A DNA stretch of 64,000 bases from Arctopsyche grandis (taxonomy: Eukaryota > Arthropoda > Insecta > Trichoptera > Hydropsychidae), in assembly GCF_051622035.1 (NCBI RefSeq), contig NC_135356.1:9584579-9648578 (forward strand). Direction: 5' to 3'. A program made the translations under genes and the position numbers. The stretch's first letter is position 1. Each line of letters starts with the position of its first letter. Positions 33,810 through 46,712 of the stretch are shown in pieces. The notes under the pieces were generated by a model. That model was given only the letters and a program-made list of their open reading frames with translations. It was not told the DNA's origin and ran no database searches.

Positions 33810-36692
33810 TTATTCAATTTTCAATAGATCCATTGGCGCAAGTAACATATTAAAGTTGCTTCGGTTTTTTGAAATAGATCCACGTGGCGTCCATTTGTCT
33901 GTACTAGGATCGTATTCAAACGATGATAATGAATTACCTCCTGAAAATAAGATGAAGCACATATCAAAAGTTGATCCGCAAAATATTATATATATTCAAA
34001 TGATTTATTATTACATATATTCGTTAAAATAAGCACCAAATAAATCATAATGACTGAGAATGATTTCTAAAACTCACCCACACAAAAAATTTTATCGTTA
34101 AAAGCAACTGCTTTATGACCCAAAATTAGATGAGGATATTTTTCCACATATGTCCATGTTTGAGACTTGACGTCAAATCTTTCCACTAAATTAAGATATG
34201 GTGATGATCCATCGTAACCTCCAATAGCGTAGATGTGATCTCCCAGTGTGACAGCCTACAAGTTGCAAAAAATTGTATTCAGCTAACACACTTGCGATTG
34301 GCGAATTCAATGGGTCGATGAATTTTGATTACAAAAAGTCAAAAATGAACTTCATATAGGAAAAAAATATCGCATAGATTTTAAGGCAGTTCAGTAAAAA
34401 AAATCATAATTACCGCAAAATTACCTCTCTTCCGTTTCATTGGTGGCGCGACTGTCCATTTATTTTGGTTTATATTATAAACTTCCATTGTTTTTACATA
34501 GTTTGCACCACCAGGTTGTCCTCCAATAATGTAGATTTCGTTTGCTATTGCTGCTATTTCGTGGTTACAACGTTTGCTCAACATAGGAGCTAACGAAATC
34601 CACGAGTTTGAGGCAGGATCATACCTGAAATGAAATTTAAAATAATGAATGATTCGTTATTCATTGTCACATGTATTGCACTGGTCACAGGTGACTGAGA
34701 TTCTCGAAGATAATAAAAATCATTAACCTTTCGGTAGACTTCAGTATATGTGCATCATCATCATAGCGTCCCCCAAAGACAAAAACTTGGCCATTGACAA
34801 CGGCTGCTTTAAATAATTCTCTTTCCTGTAGCATCTCCTTCAATTCAGTCGTTTGTTTGGTAGCAAGATCAAAACAATATACCTATGATTTGTGCATACA
34901 CGGCATTTTGAATTTTCAAATTACAAAATTGTAGACATTTTGTTTGTTAAACATTGATGTTAGAAAAACATGATTAAATAACACTTGTATGTCTTTTTTT
35001 AAACATACAATTTATACAATTTTTGGACAATTTACCCAAGTATTAATTTACGGAAAATGCATATTCCTTTTTTCTAAAATTACAGTAAATATTGATAATT
35101 AATGTTACAAATGTTTATCCAATTTTTGTTACAAATGTTTTGAATTCAAGTACTATTTTACGGAATATTTTTTTTCCTTTTGTCGTAAATTAAAACATCC
35201 ATTAAAATTAAAATTACCTTGTTGGTGGATACACCGTCAACATTACCGCCAATTGTTATGAGTTTACTATCCAAGATAACAGCTTGAAACCAACAATTTT
35301 TATTGTTTAAATTATAAAATGTAGACCATCTTTCTACACTGTCATTGCAAGTTTCAATTTCACCACTTGTCTAAAATTCACCAATGAAATATTACTTAGC
35401 ATTGTTATTTAAAAATAACAACAATATAATAAAATTATCTGAATAATTGGAAAGACATACTTCGATGCAGTTTCCCCCAACAATCAAAATAGTTTGTTTG
35501 GCGCTCATTCGGGGTGTTGAATTCAATGTAGCTAGACACGATCTCGTTTTTGGATTTTGATACCATTCTAATATATCCCACATTAATTCAGAAGACAATG
35601 AACATTGAATGCAAAATGGCTTTAGTTCTTTTAATAAAAACTGGGAAAAAAGAAAAGAGTGAGATAAAAAAAAGAAGAAATGTTACGATTGAATTAATAT
35701 TAACATTTGCAAATACCTGGACAGACAATAGAGGAAGTCTGATATACTTTAACAGGGTATTTAAATGGATCATCCGTGATTCAATGTCCATTTCAATCCA
35801 AATCTTCAATCCTTGAAAGGCTTGCTCTTCTGTTGTTACGTTTAAATAGTCAGACTGTAACAATTCGCACAGTGTATCACTGCTCACATTTAAAAATTCT
35901 TTTTTTTGGATTATCTGAAATACCGAAGAATTCTTTAGGCTATTTGAATTACCTGATATAAAAAATACAAATGTAACTAGTAAAAAGCTTATTAACTTGT
36001 AAATCTACAACACGGATATTCTACTGTCTTAAAAAAAATATATATATGTACCTCTAAATAATTATTAGTAACGTAAATTTTTGTTTGATCATACAATTGC
36101 AAGTATCCATTCTGTTTCGCATACTCTTCAATGAATAGGAAATTTTCAGTGTTTGTTATTTTTTCGAGGTAATCCAAACAGTATTTCTCGAGTATATCCG
36201 CCTGAATCACTTTGGCGAATTCGATTACTTTCGGTACTTGGTGAAGGTCCATATCTAAAGTTTAAATTCATTCAAAATTAATTATATTGATGTTTTTTAA
36301 ACACTTTATATCACATATATTTACCAATTTCGCCAAGGTAAAAAAACTCTATAGCCATTTTTACGGTCTCTGAAAGAATTTCTTGACAGTCTTCCAAAAT
36401 GATTTCACTGGTAGTATCATTTAGTTTGCTCTTAAAATAATCACTATTCGTAATTAATATCAGCTTGTGCATAGGAAATCTGGAAAATGCAAACTCCCCG
36501 TGTCAGTTTCTACGATTACTAAAGTAAAATTTGAATTAATAATGATACATACACATATTGAAATGATACCAACCTGTCGTTGCCGACCACCAATTCGAAA
36601 TTACACAATACACTTGCTTCGTAGAAACTGTGCATGCGTTCCAAAATTTTTACGGCATGCCTACCCCGAACTTCATTGTATATTTCGCCCAT
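33810..36692 (-). CDS. BTB-BACK-Kelch (KLHL-like) protein, 10 exons
   Basis: Complete gene on the minus strand from ATG 36692-36690 to TAA 33812-33810. Exons: 36574-36692, 36325-36479, 36052-36254, 35717-35914, 35461-35640, 35218-35370, 34728-34882, 34414-34624, 34078-34255, 33810-33940. They sum to 1683 nt (560 residues) and every junction keeps frame with GT-AG ends. The BTB domain is at about residues 20-130 (SVLCNFELVVGNDRFPMHK, ILITNSDYFKS), BACK at about 135-235 (ADILEKYCLDYL, EEQAFQGLKIWIE) and Kelch repeats at about 275-555. Six GG doublets mark the blades: ILIVGGN, LITIGGN, VFVFGGR, IYIIGGQ, IYAIGGY and IFCVGGN. The exon 8 donor is the second of two GTAATT sites, giving RGNFAAVTLGDHIYAIGG. 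KLHL proteins usually recruit substrates to Cullin-3 E3 ligase. The repeats are divergent and I cannot assign a specific KLHL ortholog. The stop codon overlaps an AATAAA (33814-33809). Confidence 0.93.
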
Positions 36693-38148
36693 CTTTCGTA
36701 AATGAATTCGATTCGCACTACTGAAACACTAACTGATGAATTTTTAAATATCTACAACAATAACTGCCCTTAATCTCGGTAACAAGTTCTGCGCCCGCCA
36801 AACCAAGTCAAGAGCTTAGAGCCAACTGAGGTTATGAACGCATGCTCGTATAAACTATAGCGATCGTCAATCATATAACTTACAACCAGAATTATTATTC
36901 CGCAATAATTTAATATGAAAACTATCCCAATACAATAATTCAACCATACATCCTACAACATTATTATCTATTTAAGGGTTGTATATATGTAATACATGCA
37001 TACATAACTATCAATAATAAAAAGTGTCTATTTTATACTTAACGTATGTACATTGTGTGGATACGTACATGTAATAAAAAAAAATAAAGAAATATAATCA
37101 CGTAGTATTTTTAAATTTATTGTTTTCGAGATTGTCAGAATTTAAAAAAATGGTTTGCGGCCACTGTATATTACATGCAAACATACATATATGTACGTAA
37201 ATGTATGTACATACATACAATGTAACTTTGACGAATTCCAATCCTATGAATAATCACGAAACAAGCACAAACACGAACTTCTCATTGCACCGGTGGCAAA
37301 ACTCAAATTTATATACATACATGTATTACATGCGTCCAATGTATGTACATAATATTGTATACATAGCCGTAGCGACGTTTTTGGCCCTCTTCGTAAATGT
37401 CTTATTTGGCGCCATTTTTTTATTGTGTTTAATTACATCTATTAAAATATAAAAAAAATAAACATTCAAAACGAAATTACAAGAACTAAAAACTTTTTTT
37501 AAATAGTATAAATACCCTATATGTATTGCCAATGTCGCAACAACTAGTCATCATATTGTAAAAATTATTAGTAGTGTTAAAAAAAAGTGCTAGAGCGCTG
37601 AACTTATCCCCCCTTTTTTCATTCTTGGAAACAGTATTGAAATTATATTATTTTAGTGCTATGTTTACACTTATCATAGTTGCCATTGAATTCCACCTCG
37701 TTTTTACATCCAATAATAATTTAAATTTTTTATTTTCTTTTAAATTAAATTTAATTTTAAATTAAATTTTTTTTAAATTAAATTTAAATTAAATTTTTGA
37801 TTTCCGGTAAAATTGCATATTTCGCCGGTGACTTCTGTTTCTGTTTCTTTCTGTTTGTTTCTTAATAATAATAATTTCGAAAGAGACTTAGTATGTATGT
37901 AACTATCGTTGGTTCGTAGAATACGTGACGTTAGATTTAATAAAACAAAAACAAATGAATATTCAAATAAATTGTATAGTATGAGATTGGCCATTTTTAA
38001 GCGGTTTATATTACGAATACCGAGCAAAGCCGGGTAAAACCATTAGTATACAATAAGGGTGACAAATTCAACCAATCACAGTTTGGTAAAACAACTGGTG
38101 ATTAACAGTGGCATTCAGGCGTAAGAGAGTTTTAGTATTTGATATATC
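36693..38148. other. Upstream of the Kelch gene; AT-rich
   Basis: Should include the Kelch-gene promoter; I see no clear core element. About 37870-38040 is a dispersed repeat related to 4880-5260 (TTCGAAAGAGACTTAG and GCAAAGCCGGGTAAAACC). Confidence 0.4.
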
Positions 38149-38156
38149 CTTTGAGG

Positions 38157-39303
38157 CAGTGGCGTAGCTGGAAATTTTGGGCCGTGATGCAAAAATTACG
38201 TAATTACCCTTGATATATTTTTTTTAAATACGAAATGAAATAAGTCTACGTACATATTTTACATAATAAATAAATTTAGAAATAACTCACCAATTTTTTT
38301 TTCTTTTTTGCTTTCATATTCATTAATTAAAACCTTAGCTTCTAATTTTGCCGCTTGTTTATGTTCAATGACCAACAATTCAAGATTATTTAGGCTTGAT
38401 TGTTCGATAGAGTTTCTTTTGTAGTTTTTAATCATTTTTAATTTACTGAAAGATCTTTCAACATTCGCCACTGTTATTGGTAAAGTAAAAAATAACATAA
38501 ACACGATATAAACTTCCGAAAACTCACTTTCTAAACAACTGTATTTTGTGATAAGTAATTGTGTCTTATGGTCATGCTTTCAATTAAATAATTTTTCAAT
38601 AATTAAATACTTGAATGAACTGATCATCAAATTGATCTGAGAAAACTCCTGGATTTTTTTTCCTTAATTTTAAACAATTTTCTAAAATATTTTCTTTTGA
38701 TGAATTCATAATATTGCGAGGTTCAAGAAAACTGAAATAGTTTTTTACTAACTGCATTACTTGAAAGTGACTTTTAAGTTGAACGGTTACCTTGTCAATA
38801 ATGTTACATTTATTAAATACATTTATTCTGAAAAGTTGTTCACTGTTGAATCTGTAATCGGATGCTAACTCATCAGAATGACGTTTAATGATATTTTGAC
38901 GTTTGTTTTCAAAATCGTCATTTAAGGAAACCTCCTGGCCCATTTTTTTTCGCTTCTGATTTAATTTCTTCGTATGAATTTCGTAATTTTCTAACATTCT
39001 CATATATACGAACCAAAGTGGCTTCGTCTAAAGTAAGATCTCGTTTCTGCAATATTTTCGTATAATTGTCATACGCATACATATGTACATATATAGCATC
39101 AAATATAATCCTAACTTACTTAGCTTTTGTTGGAATACGTGAGAAAGTATTTTGTCATTTTCTGTTCTGTTCTGTTTCAATATTCGATATATTTAAATGA
39201 ATAATAATATATTTTTCATATTGAGTGTTTAAAAATTAGGGCCCTTGTCGAGCATGGGCCGTGATGCTTTGCATCACTCTGCGCAATTGTAGCTACGCCA
39301 CTG
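38157..39303 (-). mobile_element. hAT element with internally deleted transposase
   Basis: Thirteen-base inverted ends CAGTGGCGTAGCT and AGCTACGCCACTG, flanked by identical 8-bp CTTTGAGG (38149-38156 and 39304-39311). The interior holds only the C-terminal half of a hAT transposase (ZMYM1/TTF-type group): FSFLEPRNIMNS at about 38720 and the dimerisation block FTLPITVANVERSFSKLKMI (38400-38500). Frames are broken between 38504 and 38596. Length is 1147 bp, too short to be autonomous. Confidence 0.92.
38259..39003 (-). pseudogene. Truncated hAT transposase, C-terminal half
   Basis: Two open pieces, 38596-39003 and 38259-38504, belong to one transposase. The first contains KRHSDELASDYRF and LKSHFQVMQLVKNYFSFLEP. 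The second contains the hAT dimerisation motif NVERSFSKLK. The N-terminal zinc finger and most of the catalytic fold are missing. It is related to the remnant at 45406-45720. Confidence 0.85.
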
Positions 39304-39311
39304 CTTTGAGG

Positions 39312-40248
39312 TATCCTTTGAGTGTATCGAGAAATGGTTGGCAAGGATTAAGAGGGATAATAATATTTGAGGGTAGCACGATTCTTAAGAAAAATGCGGC
39401 TAAAGCAATAAAGTTAATTAAAAACAATATTTTAAGATTCAATATTTGACTTACATATGTATCCCTTGAGGGTGTCGCTTAATGGTTAAGTAGATACACT
39501 CAATTAGTCATACAGATTAACCTTTCCACCGCGTACGACTACTATACATGTCCTAACGAACGTGCCCTCAGCGCGCGAGACACGCATAGATGTCTTGGAA
39601 GTTCCAACCTGTATAAGAGCCGTCTATTGTGTTAAAATTTTATAACTTGGTTGAAAATATTACTAAATGTATACTTTACCAAATTCAATAGATGGCAGTA
39701 GTCAAAAAAAATAAAATATAGGTTGTAAAATTCAAAAAAATATTACAACCTATATTTATAGTCGAAAACGCGATAGCAAAATCCGCAAAAACGCAGCCGC
39801 GTACAGGGCATGATTGCTAAATTTGGTGACGCGGGCAAAGGGTTAAGAGGGATAATGATATTTGAGGGTAACATGACTATGAGTCGTGAGCTGCAGAAAC
39901 ACAGCTAAACCAATAAAGATTTTGAAAGTCTCGTAAATAATAAGAAAAAACCTTAAAGGAAAATATCAATTATGAGGTTTCGTATTCTCCAGTTTTCTCC
40001 TCCGAAACTTGACCAATTTTAAAAAAAATTTCATCATCGGTATGAGAAAGATATTTTCTATATTTGTGTCTTCATATTTTTTTAAAAATCAACCGTAAAA
40101 TTAGAACGCTGGACTCTTTTCGTGGGTGTAAAAACGAGGTGATTTTATAAATGTTTGGTGGCTCCTAGCCTTTATAAAAAATAACTAATCAAAAAAATAA
40201 AAAAAAGATAGAAACATGCCTATGGTGGATATCCATAGCATATTAAAA
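39312..40248. other. Unassigned, with a dispersed repeat at the end
   Basis: 39970-40240 matches 45925-46165 (GAGGTTTCGTATTCTCCA, AACGCTGGACTCTTTTCGTG, GGTGGATATCCATAGCATAT). No gene seen. Confidence 0.5.
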
Positions 40249-42070
40249 AAAAATTCGGGTGTAACCAACCCATGACTTTATCTATGTATTTGAGGAATAT
40301 AAGAAGGTTACAAAACAAAATTCGATATTGAACTAATAACTATGATAGCGATACAAATTGAGCGCAAATATATGCAAATACTTGCACAAGACAAAATTTC
40401 TACTTCCGGTTGGCGGATTTTGTTCAAATTTTTTTAATTATTTAAAATCAGTATAATTATTATACACATTTAATTTCAAGATGATAAAAATAATTTAAAA
40501 GGTCAAAATAAAATAATGAAATATTGTTTTAAAAATAAATACAACTTCCGGTTTACGAATTCAGACCAAAACGTTACCAAATCTAAGTTAGTACATAAAC
40601 AACACAAATATAAATTTTCAGCTTAATACGTTTAGGAGTGTGGACAGGATCCAGGCGACAACATTTTTGACCTTTCTATTAGGAGAAAATCCCACTTCCG
40701 GTTCATTAAATTTGATGGTTTTATTTTTTATTTTTACTTAAAATCACTATCTTTATTATACACAATAAATATCAAGACGCTTAAAATAATTTAAAAGGTC
40801 AAAATAAAATAATGAAAAAATAATGAAATATTGTTTTTAAAAAAAATACTACTTCCGGTTTACGAATTCTGACCAAAACGTTACCAAATCTAAGTTAGTA
40901 CATAAACAACACAAATATAAATTTTCAGCTTAATACGTTTAGGAGTGTGGACAGGATCTAGGCGACAACATTTTTGACCTTTCTATTAGGAGAAAATCCC
41001 ACTTCCGGTTCATTAAATTTGATGGTTTTATTTTTTATTTTAACTTAAAATCACTATCTTTATTATACACAATAAATATCAAGACGCTTAAAATAATTTA
41101 AAAGGTCAAAATAAAATAATGAAAAAATAATGAAATATTGTTTTTAAAAAAAATACTACTTCCGGTTTACGAATTCTGACCAAAACGTTACCAAATCTAA
41201 GTTAGTACATAAAGAATATAAATATAAATTTTCAGTTTAATACGTTCAGGGGTGTGGTCAGGATCCAGGCGACAACATTTTTGACCTTCCTTCCGGATGC
41301 TTCCGGAAGGGAAAAATCCCACTTCCGGTTTATTAAATTTAGTGATTTTTTTTTATTTTAATCACATTGATACATGAATTATACTTGAATTTTTTCGTGA
41401 AGACCACACATGTTTAAGGGGTCGAAAAAAATAGTGGAAGACAAATCGAACAAGAGTAAACTGCCACTTCCGGTCGACGGACGCTTACCAAATTTTATAC
41501 ATAACTTGGTATTGAGCTTAAACTGATCGATATGAAATTTCAGTTCGATAAATCAAAAGACTTTTGAGAAAAACATAAAAAACCTCGATTCTCTAGAGTA
41601 AAAGTACTACTTCCGGTTCAGATAAAAATATTTAAAAAATATAAAATTATAAAAATTATTATTTCTAGTATATGTAAAAAAAAATCAGTCCGATTCAGTT
41701 AGTAGTTTGGGAGGAAATCGAATTCAAAAACTTAAAAAAAAGAGGACACCTATAAGGAGAGGTACCATTTCCGGTCAACTTAAAAATTTGAAAAAAATTT
41801 ACGTAGTGTCAATAAGAATTTCAGTAAGCGATACAAAGTTTCAGTTCGATAGGACTAACGGTGTTGAAAAAAATCCCCAAAGTACACAGACACACACACA
41901 GACGCACACACAGACACACACACAGACACACACACACACATTTTTTCTAGATCATGAAAACGTGATCAGTAATCGATTCTGAGTTCGAATCAGTCAAAAT
42001 CTCGAGTTCGAATTTTCGCATGATCACAAAACTTCATCTATTGTTACTACGTACATAGATAAAGTAAAAA
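40249..42070 (+). repeat. CCGGAAGT-rich repeat R, copy 5
   Basis: Forward copy starting ATTCGGGTGTAACCAACCCA and ending TACGTACATAGATAAAGTAA. It contains three successive 307-bp units, shown by AGGAT(C)...GGCGACAAC at 40646, 40953 and 41260. The CA/GACA tract is at 41885-41942. Confidence 0.87.
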
Positions 42071-42531
42071 GACTGTAAATTTGTACATTGGAGTGTGTTC
42101 GCAAATCCCAGGCTTGTCGGATAGGGCTTCAGTCGAGAGCAAATTAAATTAATTCCATGCGTATTATATATCACGTATTTCGAGTATTCAAAGGGATGCT
42201 TCTAAAGCCCACTGCATGTTTGTTTAAATTTAAAACAGTGTAATGCTCATGAAACGTGATTGAACCTGTTTTCGCAGGATATGCAATTTACAGGACTCTA
42301 TGCATCATTTATTTGCTCCATACGAGTAGTGCTCGCTCTCAAATGGATTGCGCTTCAGAAACCCTAACAATAGTTGAGCACTTTTATACGTACATACATA
42401 TGTATGTACGTTATTCGTATATGGGTTTTTCGATAGCTTGTAGGTTGATCCAAAATGGTATGACGATAGAATGGAGTGCCTCTTGGCGACTTTCCCTTTC
42501 AATATATGTACATATGTACATATGTACATAC

Positions 42532-45269
42532 CAGTGGCGGACGGTGGGTGTTAATACCGGGTGTGCTGTGTATGCCGTAGGGCATAGGGTATAAAATTAG
42601 CAATTAAAAAAAAATACTCGTTTTGCATTACAAAAATGTTTAATTTATTAGTTATTTATACATAAGTTCAATGCGACGTTTCTGAGACATAAACTTTTCA
42701 ATCACGTCTGCATAGAATGTGTCTTTCTGTTTTAATTCCACCAATAACTTTTTTTCTATTGAAATTAAGCTAAGGCCACATAATCTATCTTGACCTTGCG
42801 TACCTCTATAGCAAGTTTTTATTCTTTTCAGCGCCGAAAAAGAACGTTCTGCTGAAGCTGTACTGCTTGGTATCGTTAATATTTATTCTCCCAGCTTAAA
42901 CACCTCTTTAAAACCAGATTCGAGGTTATTTTTTGTCATGAATTGTATTAATTCATGAACAGGTTTCTCTGAAAATTCAGAGCTGGAATATAGCACAATG
43001 AGTTCGTTTTTCAATCGAATATAATCAAACAGTGATCCATAAAAATCTTTTAATTTATTAATTAAAACATTTGGAAAATTTTCTTTATATTCGTCATATT
43101 TATCATTACAAAGAAGGTGAAAATATTCTAATTTGGAAAGTGAAGAATATCTACATTCGACTTGTGCGATTATGCTATCAACTATTTTGAAATATAATTG
43201 ACGAAATGAAGTTTTATCTTCTACTTCTGAATAATTTTTTTATCTTTGTGGCCTACGATCATGATCATCATTTTTTTCATTTAAATAATTATTCCATAAC
43301 ATTTCAAAATTATTATCCCTTTCGTATTTCAGTTGCTGCAAAACATCATTAATTTTTTTACAACAATATAAAACGTCCGAAGATTTAGATTGAAGAATGT
43401 TATACAAAACATCAGTTATTCCAAACAGTTTTGAAAAAAATTGAAGAAGTTTAATTGTTTGAAAATCCTCTAAAAAGCCTAAAAACCCTCGTGCTTTTAT
43501 AACAGTATCTGTGTCCCATAATTCACAATTTTCTATAACATGTCGAAAAAAATCTGTAAATTGACTTCTGTATTGTTGTACTGTGCTACTTAAACGAGAT
43601 GTAAAATTCCACCTTGTGGGTGCTACAGAGGGAAGTCTTTTTGTCACAAATTCCTGTAAAGCGAATACTCTTTTGGAAGATTTTGAAAAGTATGTAGACA
43701 ATCCATTTAAAGTTTGAAAAAATGATTTACTTTCTTTAATATCAGAAAGACCTTGCTGCAATACTAAATTCAATACATGAGCATAACAGTGTGTAAAAAG
43801 AGCAAAAGGATAAGCATTGAGGACTTTGGATTGCAAACCATTTACGTGTCCACTCATTACACTTGCTCCATCATAAGTCTGTCCAACCGATTTGTCTTGA
43901 ATTTTAAATTCTTCAACTATGTTCACCACGTGACGGAATAGACCATTAGATGTTTTATCAGCACTAACGTCTGTAAAACTAATAAACCGTTCATGTACAT
44001 TGCCTTTACATACAAAACGTAAAACTGTTGAGAGCTGTGATTTTGTCATTATATCTGAAGTTTCATCGAGAATAATAGCAACAAAACTTGCTGACTCTAC
44101 TTCATTTTTTATATGAACTTTAATAACATGAGCGATTGCTTCGATTATGTCATTTTGTATACTTGGAGAAGTACCACGAAAGGTAGTAGCAGTATTTAAA
44201 TGAGTATCTAAAACAGAATCATATTCTCGAAGAGCATTTAGATATTCAATGTAATTGCCTTTGTTTACGGAATTACATGACTCGTCGTGACCTCGCAGGG
44301 ACAGTTCTTGTTTTCCTAGATAGATTATTGCGTTAATAATTCGTTTTAAAACATCTCTATTTTTATTTACTTGTTCATTATGTCGACTTATTTCGGCTTT
44401 ACGTTGACTGTCAATTAATACGTCGATTCGTTGTTTGCCAAACATTTGTATGGAAAGAAATGATTGAACGTGTGCCTGCGATCCTTCGTGTTTCTTCAGT
44501 GCTGCTGTCAAATGGTTGAGATCAGCAAATCCTTCTTTGTTCCACACATTAATATCTTTGGAGAACAATAAACATGGCCAGCAGAAAAGTTTGGATCGAA
44601 TTTCACAGCCTGTAATCCATTCGAATTTTTTATAATTTGAAACGCAAAAATGTCTAGTGTAAACTTTTGTTTTTTCTTTATGCAAACTGGATAAATTTGG
44701 AAGAGACGAACACGGTTTCCCATCTTTAATTATTTTTAATTTTATCTCAAAACTTCTATTTGAAAACGGAATAGTTAAAATGTCTTGAACACTGTTAGCC
44801 ATTATTAGTTATTAGAGGTATGACTGAGATACGAATGACCATAAAAATACGAATGTGCGAAAAAGTACGAGACCACGTGCCGCATCGCATTCGGTCAATT
44901 GCCGAGTGGTGCGGTGCGGTGCGGTGCGCGGTGCTCTGAAGTCGTAGCACACCGTACGTCTTAATATCGCGAACAAACCTATACAAGCGAATATCCGCCT
45001 GCACACTCCAACCAAACCCACCAATTTGCTGCACGGCATAGGTATTCTCTCGTCGCGGCGCACAAACTACATCTAACATCACACAACACGCTGCAGACTG
45101 CACACCACACCATACACCATACATTTAGCGCACGCGGTAAATACACCATACACATCAATGCCTGTTTATACAACAACACATTATTTTGTATTAAAATACT
45201 ACTTTATGTGGTCTTTGGTTTTCACGGGTGTGCGCCGCACACCTAGCACACACCCAATATACGCCACTG
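42532..45269 (-). mobile_element. Full-length hAT element (2738 bp) with nearly intact transposase
   Basis: Starts CAGTGGCGGACGG and ends TATACGCCACTG, with inverted CAGTGGCG termini. Exact 8-bp flanks GTACATAC are at 42524-42531 and 45270-45277. It contains a single large transposase reading frame (42652-44802, minus) with only two in-frame stops. A GCGGT-rich stretch and CACAC-rich subterminal DNA lie between the start codon and the right end. Confidence 0.94.
42652..44802 (-). pseudogene. hAT transposase (TTF zinc finger, ZMYM1-like), two stops
   Basis: Open from ATG 44802 for 520 codons to TAA 43242-43240. It then continues in the same frame to a second in-frame TAA (42885-42883) and a natural TAA (42654-42652), about 715 codons in all. 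The N-terminus has a TTF-type zinc finger (WITGCEIRSKLFCWPCLLF). DUF4371 follows (DVLKRIINAIIYLGKQELSL), then RNase H-like motifs (IILDETSD, GQTYDGASVMSGH, FTHCYAHVLNLVL) and PTRWNF. The hAT dimerisation block IPSSTASAERSFSALKRIK is past the second stop. Two nonsense changes and no frameshift suggest recent inactivation, or stop read-through if the sequence has errors. The encoded 520-residue product lacks the dimerisation domain. Confidence 0.92.
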
Positions 45270-45308
45270 GTACATACATATGTATGTATGTACATAATGA
45301 CTGCTGAC

Positions 45309-45790
45309 CAGTGGCGTAACTACTACATATGTAGCGGGGGTAAGAAATGCTTACGGGCCCACGGAAATAGGGAAAATAAATCGACAAAATAATCTTTTTG
45401 CGGGAATGGTAAGGAGAAACTATTTCGGTTTTCTTGAACCTAGGAAAATTATTAATATGCCGGAAAAAGATATTCCAGACCATTGTTTGAATCTCAGAAA
45501 AAAATATCCAGAAGTTTTCTCAGTTCAATTCGAATCTCAATTTACGCATGTACTTTTATTAATAAAGAAAGATCTTTTTGGAACAATAATCATAAAGCAA
45601 TTTTCAGAATTACTTATTACCAATTACAGTTGTTTGGAGAGTGATTTTTCAGTGTATACCGCATTCATGTTATTTTTTACACTTCCGGTAACTGTGGCTA
45701 GTGTAGAAAACATTCAATAAATTAAAAATAATTAAAGAATACAAAATAAATTCGATCGGTCAAACCAGACTTAAGAGGGCTGTATACCCG
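45309..45790 (+). pseudogene. Third ZMYM1-type hAT remnant
   Basis: Begins with a hAT-like end CAGTGGCGTAACT at 45309. The plus strand encodes NYFGFLEPRKIINMPEKD and FTLPVTVASVEN (45406-45720), parallel to the element at 38157-39303. A frameshift follows, after which KLKIIKEYKINS is readable. I could not find the other end. Confidence 0.78.
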
Positions 45791-45924
45791 AAACCTTAAT
45801 TTTGTTACCGTTCCATTCTTCGATATATACATATATTGAGTGAATGCGACTATATCTATCAATATATACATTGAGTAAATGCGACAGTTGCGCTTCGACC
45901 AGATAATACGTATTTTAAATCGAC

Positions 45925-46165
45925 AAAATCGAGGTTTCGTATTCTCCAATTTTTAAAAAAAATTCATCATCGGTATGAAAAAGATATTTTCTAAGCAACT
46001 GTCCGCGTATTTTTTTTTAAATCGATCGTTAAATCAGCACGCTGGACTCTTTTCGTGGGTGTAAAAAAGAGGCGATTTTATAGATGTTTATAAAAAATAA
46101 CTAATAAAAAAAAATAAAAGCACAGATGCATGCCAATGGTGGATATCCATAGCATATTAAAAAAT
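45925..46165 (+). repeat. Dispersed repeat shared with 39970-40240
   Basis: Same order of blocks as at 39970-40240, including GCTGGACTCTTTTCGTGGGTG and GGTGGATATCCATAGCATAT. Noncoding. Confidence 0.7.
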
Positions 46166-46250
46166 AATTTCTCTAGTGCGATAATTGAGGAAGGGAGAAG
46201 TGTAATACGTTTGTATGGACAAGGCGCTGGTATCCAGCCTTCTTAATATT

Positions 46251-46408
46251 GTTGCGTAGGGGTGGGTGAAGGATCCAAATAAAAGGCCAAAGTCACTTCA
46301 CAACATTTATTGGGCGATTAAGGAGATCCACACACTGCCAGTGCTCCGTCCGGAATGCCTTCATATGACCTAAGTACCTGCTTATAAAGGGCAGGTCGCT
46401 CACTGCAA
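46251..46408 (-). mobile_element. Partial LTR-like element related to 26486-26862
   Basis: Shares GCGTAGGGGTGGGTG, GGCCAAAGT and a CTTATAAAGG block with the element at 26486, then runs into the (TA)n tract. Confidence 0.6.
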
Positions 46409-46411
46409 CTG

Positions 46412-46626
<215 letters not shown>

Positions 46627-46712
46627 TACGACTATTATACTACGGCGAGCGTTATCCCACACACACTTGCACACACACAGACAAACACACACACACACAC
46701 TCACACACACAT

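Noticed and set aside
38157..39303. Domesticated hAT-derived host gene
   Set aside because: Terminal inverted repeats and the exact 8-bp duplication show it is still a transposon copy, and its frame is broken.
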